A stretch of 64,000 bases of DNA from Cryobacterium algoricola. GTDB lineage: Bacteria > Actinomycetota > Actinomycetes > Actinomycetales > Microbacteriaceae. The notes below the pieces were generated by a model that was not told the origin of the DNA, searched no databases, and worked only from the letters and a program-made list of their open reading frames with translations. Where the stretch lies: contig NZ_SOFG01000019.1 in NCBI RefSeq assembly GCF_004402485.1, positions 71,569 through 135,568 on the forward strand. The letters run 5' to 3'. Of the stretch, positions 59,661 through 64,000 are shown piece after piece; the first letter of the stretch is position 1, and each line of letters begins with the position of its first letter. The translations under genes and the position numbers were made by a program.

Positions 59661-61038
59661 AGCCGCGCACCCGCTCCCAGTCGGTCACCGCAGCGTCGTA
59701 GGCGGCGAGCTCGACCCTGGCGTTGTTCAGGTAGTGGTCGACCACGTCGTCACCGAAGGCCGCCCTGGCCACCTCCGACGAGGCGAACAACGCCGTCGCC
59801 TCCCGCAGCGAGCCGGGCACCCGGGCGGCGTCGCTCTCGTACGCGTTGCCGGTGAAGGCGTCCTCGAGGTCGAGCTCGTTCTCGATGCCGTAGAGCCCCG
59901 CCGCGATGAGCGCGCTCACCGCGAGGTACTGGTTCACGTCGCCGCCCGGCACCCGGTTCTCCACCCGCATGCCCAGGCCGCGGCCCACGACCCGCAGGGC
60001 GCAGGTGCGGTTATCGAAGCCCCACTTGATCGCCGTCGGTGCGAAGCTGCCCGCGACATACCGCTTGTACGAGTTGATGTTGGGCGCCGAGAACAGGGTC
60101 AGCTCGCGCATGACCGCGAGCTGACCGGCCAGGAACCGGCGGAACAGCGTCGACATGCCTCCGGCATCCGTCTGGTCGGCGAACACCGCGCTCCCGTCCG
60201 TGCCACGCAGGCTGATGTGGATGTGGCAGCTGTTGCCCTCGCGCTCGTCGTACTTCGCCATGAAGGTGAGGCTCTTGCCATGCGCATCGGCGATCTCCTT
60301 GGCCCCGTTCTTGTAGATCGAGTGGTTGTCGCAGGTCTCGAGCGCGGTCGCGTAGCGGAAGGCGATTTCCTGCTGGCCGAGGTTGCACTCGCCCTTGACG
60401 CCCTCGCAGTACATTCCGGCGCCGTCCATGGCTCGGCGGATGTCCCGCAGCAGCGGCTCCATCCGGCTCGAGGCGAGGAGGGCGTAGTCGATGTTGTAGT
60501 CGCTCGCCGGGGTCAGGCCGAGGTAGCCCTTCTTCCACGCGTCGCGGTAGCCGTCGTCGAAGACCATGAACTCGAGCTCGGTGCCCACGTAGGCCACGAG
60601 GCCGCGTTCGGCGAGGCGGGCGAGCTGCGCCTGGAGGATCTGCCGGGGCGAGGCGACGACGGGTGCCTCGTCGAGCCAGTGCAGGTCGGCCGTGACGAGC
60701 GCGGTCCCCGGCAGCCAGGGGGCCAGGCGCAGCGTGGTGAGGTCGGGGATCATCGCCATGTCGCCGTAGCCGCGCGCCCAGCTCGACATCGCGTACCCGT
60801 CGACGGTGTTCATCTCGACGTCGACGGCGAGCAGGTAGTTGCAGCACTCCGCGCCGTGGCTCGCGACGTCCTCGAGGAAGAGTCGCGCAGACACCCGCTT
60901 GCCGACGAGGCGGCCCTGCATGTCGGTGAAGGCCACGATGACGGTGTCGATCGAGCCGGCCGCCACGAGACCGGTGAGGTCCGTGAGGCTCAGGTAGCCG
61001 GTTCCGGTCCGGGTCTTCGGTGACTCGATCGGGGTCAT
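59647..61038 (-). CDS. Glutamine synthetase-like gamma-glutamyl-amine ligase (PuuA/GlnA4 type)
   Basis: A 463-residue type III GS-like enzyme. Residues 30-110 form the beta-grasp domain (VIVAFTDMQGRLVGKRV). The catalytic domain has GTELEFMVF (metal Glu), KGECNLGQQEIAFRY, REGNSCHIHISLR (ATP/metal His and Asn region), NRTCALRVVGRG and NRVPGGDVNQYLAVSALIAAG. This composition belongs to gamma-glutamyl-polyamine or -ethanolamide synthetases rather than nitrogen-assimilating GlnA, whose adenylylation Tyr loop is absent. First gene of the leftward set and divergent from an ethanolamine-type permease with 195 bp between, containing the shared promoter region. Confidence 0.88.
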   Translation of the reverse strand: MTPIESPKTRTGTGYLSLTDLTGLVAAGSIDTVIVAFTDMQGRLVGKRVSARLFLEDVASHGAECCNYLLAVDVEMNTVDGYAMSSWARGYGDMAMIPDLTTLRLAPWLPGTALVTADLHWLDEAPVVASPRQILQAQLARLAERGLVAYVGTELEFMVFDDGYRDAWKKGYLGLTPASDYNIDYALLASSRMEPLLRDIRRAMDGAGMYCEGVKGECNLGQQEIAFRYATALETCDNHSIYKNGAKEIADAHGKSLTFMAKYDEREGNSCHIHISLRGTDGSAVFADQTDAGGMSTLFRRFLAGQLAVMRELTLFSAPNINSYKRYVAGSFAPTAIKWGFDNRTCALRVVGRGLGMRVENRVPGGDVNQYLAVSALIAAGLYGIENELDLEDAFTGNAYESDAARVPGSLREATALFASSEVARAAFGDDVVDHYLNNARVELAAYDAAVTDWERVRGFERL

Positions 61039-61233
61039 GGGTGCTCCTCTTGGCGGGGGATTCGCGTGGGCAGTCGAGGGGGGAACGGGATCAATGGCGC
61101 GTCGATTCGACCATTACAACACAGGATGCCCCGCCCAGTGGCAGAAATATTCTCTGCAGAAGACGTCCAAAGGTATGTACAGCGGGCCATTGCCCACCCT
61201 ACAATCGTGCCACCCGAGGAAGAGGAGAGACCC

Positions 61234-62763
61234 GTGGCCGATCCAGACAAGACGAGCGTTTCCGGCGTCACCTACACGCCGGCCGAGGCCGGCTACTTCG
61301 AGAAACGCAGCCTCAAGCGCACCGCCGGGTTCTGGGGGATCTGGGGGATGGGGATCGCCGCCGTGATCAGCGGCGACTTCTCCGGCTGGAACTTCGGACT
61401 CGCATCCGCCGGCTTCGGCGGCATGGCGATCGCCTTCGTGATCGTGGTGGTGATGTACTTCGCGATGCTGTTCTCGATCGGCGAGATGAGCGCGGCGATG
61501 CCGCACACCGGCGGCGCGTACTCCTTCGCCCGGGCGGCGATGGGACCGTGGGGCGGGTTCGTCACCGGCCTCGCCGAGACGATCGAATACGTGGCGACGA
61601 CGGCCGTGATCGTCTACTTCTCCGCTTCGTACGCGAACGGCATCACCGATGTGCTCTTCAGCTTCACGCTCCCCGCCTGGGTCTGGTGGATCATCCTCTA
61701 CCTTGTCTTCATCGCCCTCAACACGGCGGGGGCCGCGGTCTCCTTCCGGTTCGCGCTCGTCGTCGCGTTCCTGTCGATCGCGATCCTCGCCGTCTTCGCC
61801 GTGCTCGCGCTCGCCTCCGGCCAGTGGAGCGTCGACAAGCTCTACGACATCGTCCCTGACGCCGGGCAGACCGCGTTCCTGCCGCACGGGGTGCTGCCGA
61901 TCCTGTTCGCGCTGCCGTTCGCGATGTGGTTCTTCCTCGGCATCGAGGAACTGCCGCTCGCCGCCGAGGAGGCGCACGACCCGGCGAAGGACATCCCCCG
62001 CGGCGGCATCATGGGCATGATCACCCTCGTCGCGTGCGGCGCCGTCGTCCTCGTGCTGAACCCAGGGCTGACCGGTTCCGACTCACTCGGCGCCTCCGGC
62101 GAGCCCCTCCTCGACGGGTTCCGGGCGATCCTGCCCGACGGCCTCGCCGCGGTGCTCAGCGCGTTCGCCCTGATCGGGCTGCTCGCCTCGCTCCAGGGCA
62201 TCATGTTCGCCTACGGCCGCAACATGTACTCGCTCAGCCGGGCCGGCTACTACCCGAAGTTCCTCTCGCTGACCGGCAAGCGGCAGACCCCGTGGGTCTC
62301 CCTCCTCGTCGGCGCCGTGATCGGGTTCCTCGGCCTCGTGATCGTCGACCTCACCGGGGGCGCTGCGGGCACCGGCGGCGCGATCGTGCTCAACATCGCC
62401 GTCTGGGGCGCGGTGCTCGCCTACCTGCTGCAGATGACCTCGTTCGTGCTGCTCCGCCGCAACTTCGCCCACGTGAGCCGCCCGTACCTGAGCCCGATGG
62501 GAGTGCCCGGCGCCATCCTCGCCGGGGTGATCGCGCTCGCGATCTTCCTCGGCTTCCTGCTCAACGAGCTGTTCCGGCCGGCGATCGTGGCGATCGCGAT
62601 CGTGTACGTCGTGATGCTCATCGGCTTCGCCCTGTTCGGGCGTAAGCAGCTCGTGCTCTCTCCGGAGGAGGAATACGCCCTCTCCGGCGGCACCCACGGA
62701 GACCCGCAGGTCGAGGGCTACGACGCCATGGAGAGCGAGGTTTTCCGGGACGACACCCACTGA
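61234..62763 (+). CDS. APC-superfamily permease, ethanolamine permease-like
   Basis: A 509-residue transporter with 12 helices, starting at GTG 61234 after GAGGAGAG. The opening YFEKRSLKRTAGFWGIWGMG, then AAVISGDFSGWNFGLASAGFGG, EMSAAMPHTGGAYSFARAAMGPWGGFVTGLAE and FFLGIEELPLAAEE closely follow ethanolamine permease (Eat) patterns as I know them. It is divergent from the gamma-glutamyl ligase, so substrate uptake and conjugation are paired. The acidic C-terminus (GDPQVEGYDAMESEVFRDD) is cytoplasmic. The stop codon is the first unit of a 13-bp triple repeat. Confidence 0.87.
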   Translation: MADPDKTSVSGVTYTPAEAGYFEKRSLKRTAGFWGIWGMGIAAVISGDFSGWNFGLASAGFGGMAIAFVIVVVMYFAMLFSIGEMSAAMPHTGGAYSFARAAMGPWGGFVTGLAETIEYVATTAVIVYFSASYANGITDVLFSFTLPAWVWWIILYLVFIALNTAGAAVSFRFALVVAFLSIAILAVFAVLALASGQWSVDKLYDIVPDAGQTAFLPHGVLPILFALPFAMWFFLGIEELPLAAEEAHDPAKDIPRGGIMGMITLVACGAVVLVLNPGLTGSDSLGASGEPLLDGFRAILPDGLAAVLSAFALIGLLASLQGIMFAYGRNMYSLSRAGYYPKFLSLTGKRQTPWVSLLVGAVIGFLGLVIVDLTGGAAGTGGAIVLNIAVWGAVLAYLLQMTSFVLLRRNFAHVSRPYLSPMGVPGAILAGVIALAIFLGFLLNELFRPAIVAIAIVYVVMLIGFALFGRKQLVLSPEEEYALSGGTHGDPQVEGYDAMESEVFRDDTH

Positions 62764-62799
62764 CGGCATCCACTGACGGCATCCGCTGACGGCACCCTC
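62761..62799 (+). repeat. Three tandem 13-bp repeats at the permease stop codon
   Basis: TGACGGCATCCAC, TGACGGCATCCGC, TGACGGCACCCTC. The first TGA is the stop of the permease gene; the 13-base spacing places TGA in all three frames. Confidence 0.85.
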
Positions 62800-62889
62800 T
62801 GGCGTTCGCGCGGTCCGGCCGCGACACCGCTGGGCAGCGGATGCCGCGCGCAGCCACCGGGGACGAACGGGCCGCGCTACTGTGTCAGC

Positions 62890-63819
62890 GTGTCCATCCG
62901 GGAGAGACGCCGCGGGGTGCACCGGCCGGCCGGCGTCCTCGAGATCGAGGTCAGCGCCGATCCGGCCGCGGCGCTCGACCTGACGCTCCAGGACCGGGAC
63001 TGGACCGGGCTGCCGCAGGGCGCCAGGGCCTTCCGGTTCGATGCCCCGAGCGGTTCCCTCGCGGCGCTCGCCTGGGGTGAGCCTGGGCATCCGCGGGTCG
63101 TGCTCGTGCCGGGAGCGACGGGCTCGAAGGAAGACTTCGTGCTGCTCGCCCCGCTGCTCGCCGCCGCCGGCTACCTCGTGGAGAGCTACGACCTTGCGGG
63201 GCAGTACGAGTCGGCCGGCGCGGGACCCGGTGCCGGGGAGAGCTTCGACTACCGGCTGTTCGTCGCCGACCTCGTGGCCGTCCTCGAGGCCGGCGCTGTA
63301 CCGGCGCACGTGCTCGGCTACTCCTTCGCCGGGATCGTTGCGGAGATCGCGCTCAGCGCGCGTCCGGAGCTGTTCGCGAGCCTCGCGCTGCTCGGCGCGC
63401 CGCCCCTGGCCGGCCAGACCTTCCGGGGTGTGCGCTGGATCGGGCCGCTCAGCTGGCTGCTGCCCGCGCCCACGATCGCGAGCCTGATGGTCTGGGGCCT
63501 CGTCACCAACCGCAACCATGCGCCGCCCGGCCGGCTGCGGCTCGTGCGGGTGCGCTTCGAGTACACGCTGCGCCGGAGCGTCGACGAGATCATGCGGCTG
63601 ATGAAGGACGCCCCCGACCTGCGGCCCGACCTCGCGCGGAGCCCGGTTCCGCTGCTCGTCGCGGTCGGCGAACGGGATCTCTGGCCGGTCGGGCTGCACC
63701 GGGTCTTCGCCGCCCGCATCGGCGCCGGACTGTGCGTCTACCGCACCGGCCACAGTCCCTGCGAGACGACGCCGCACCAGCTCGCCCGCGACCTGCTCGC
63801 CCTCTACGCTCGCGCCTGA
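62890..63819 (+). CDS. Alpha/beta-fold hydrolase
   Basis: A 309-residue protein. An N-terminal 60-residue extension precedes the fold. Motifs: VVLVPGATGSKEDF (oxyanion), DLAGQYESAG, nucleophile GYSFAG, acid region AVGERDLWP and catalytic His in YRTGHSPCETTPHQ. This is a complete Ser-Asp-His triad. It starts at GTG 62890, 126 bp after the permease gene on the same strand. Substrate unknown; its end lies just before family B palindrome copy 2. Confidence 0.82.
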   Translation: MSIRERRRGVHRPAGVLEIEVSADPAAALDLTLQDRDWTGLPQGARAFRFDAPSGSLAALAWGEPGHPRVVLVPGATGSKEDFVLLAPLLAAAGYLVESYDLAGQYESAGAGPGAGESFDYRLFVADLVAVLEAGAVPAHVLGYSFAGIVAEIALSARPELFASLALLGAPPLAGQTFRGVRWIGPLSWLLPAPTIASLMVWGLVTNRNHAPPGRLRLVRVRFEYTLRRSVDEIMRLMKDAPDLRPDLARSPVPLLVAVGERDLWPVGLHRVFAARIGAGLCVYRTGHSPCETTPHQLARDLLALYARA

Positions 63820-63872
63820 ACCCGGGCGGGCCCTCGGCTCGCGCTTCTGCGGCGTAGCCGGCGGGCGATGTT

Positions 63873-63936
63873 CGCGCGCCAAGTCCGCCGTTCCGCGCCG
63901 GGCGTGCCTGGCGCGAAGCGGCGCACCGGGCGCGCG
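63873..63936. repeat. Imperfect palindrome, family B copy 2
   Basis: 27-bp arms pair at 22 positions, with the right arm GGCGCGAAGCGGCGCACCGG and onward nearly identical to copy 1 at 50420-50444. It follows the hydrolase gene by 53 bp. I see no gene between 63820 and the window end. Confidence 0.72.
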
Positions 63937-64000
63937 GCCTGCGGAGCTCGGCTCGTGTGGCGGCTCACGCCGGTGGGGCGGCGCGGCTCAGCTGCGGAGG

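Overview
The window is high-GC DNA (about 70 percent GC by eye) from an actinobacterium, most likely a member of the Microbacteriaceae and plausibly Cryobacterium or a close relative. Supporting points are the gene order (fdxA-dapC-gltA-dapD-dapE; mrp, a DUF1003 gene and an MgtE_N/CBS gene; rhlE-like helicase, ferritin-like gene, DUF3107, adnA, adnB, nudC, uvrD2), mycothiol-type genes, a DUF3117 gene, a DUF7882-type protein, the abundance of the octamer CGGATGCC/GGCATCCG, and a microbial rhodopsin with features of the cold-environment cryorhodopsins. It is a chromosomal segment. I see no rRNA, tRNA, CRISPR array, insertion sequence or prophage.

Layout. 1-6.1 kb: end of a quinone oxidoreductase gene, an alpha/beta hydrolase, and an EfeUOB iron-uptake locus with two FTR1 permease paralogues, each preceded by a DtxR/IdeR-like box. 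6.2-14.9 kb: an apparently inactive MshB-like/membrane fusion, ferredoxin, DapC, citrate synthase, DapD, DapE, a PIG-V-like mannosyltransferase, DUF3117 and an O-methyltransferase. 14.9-18.7 kb: TatB, an IclR regulator, polyphosphate kinase 2, a small DUF7882-like protein and a microbial rhodopsin with a glutamate counterion and an arginine in helix B. 18.8-28.6 kb: Mrp, DUF1003, MgtE_N/CBS, general stress protein, Xaa-Pro aminopeptidase, PHP phosphoesterase, DEAD-box helicase, ferritin-like protein and DUF3107. 28.7-40.5 kb: AdnA/AdnB-like helicase-nucleases, a degenerate APH-like kinase, NudC, UvrD2 and an E1/TOMM-like protein. 40.6-50.4 kb: SDR/DUF2867, DUF2207, DUF6804-like, SNF2 helicase, phosphofructokinase, mycoredoxin, a NUDIX hydrolase and a Pit phosphate transporter. 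50.6-55.6 kb: two nucleobase permeases (one apparently starting at ATT), a type B carboxylesterase and a DUF4190-like protein. 55.7-62.8 kb: a regulator, four overlapping enzyme genes and a permease that fit ethanolamine catabolism through gamma-glutamyl intermediates. The window ends with another alpha/beta hydrolase.

Most genes are housekeeping. The parts that stand out are the ppk2-DUF7882-rhodopsin locus, the ethanolamine/gamma-glutamyl cluster, the duplicated iron permease with paired iron boxes, the pseudoenzyme-like MshB and APH proteins, and several families of long palindromes between convergent genes, one of which shows compensatory base changes between two copies. No protein-free stretch exceeds 300 bases.
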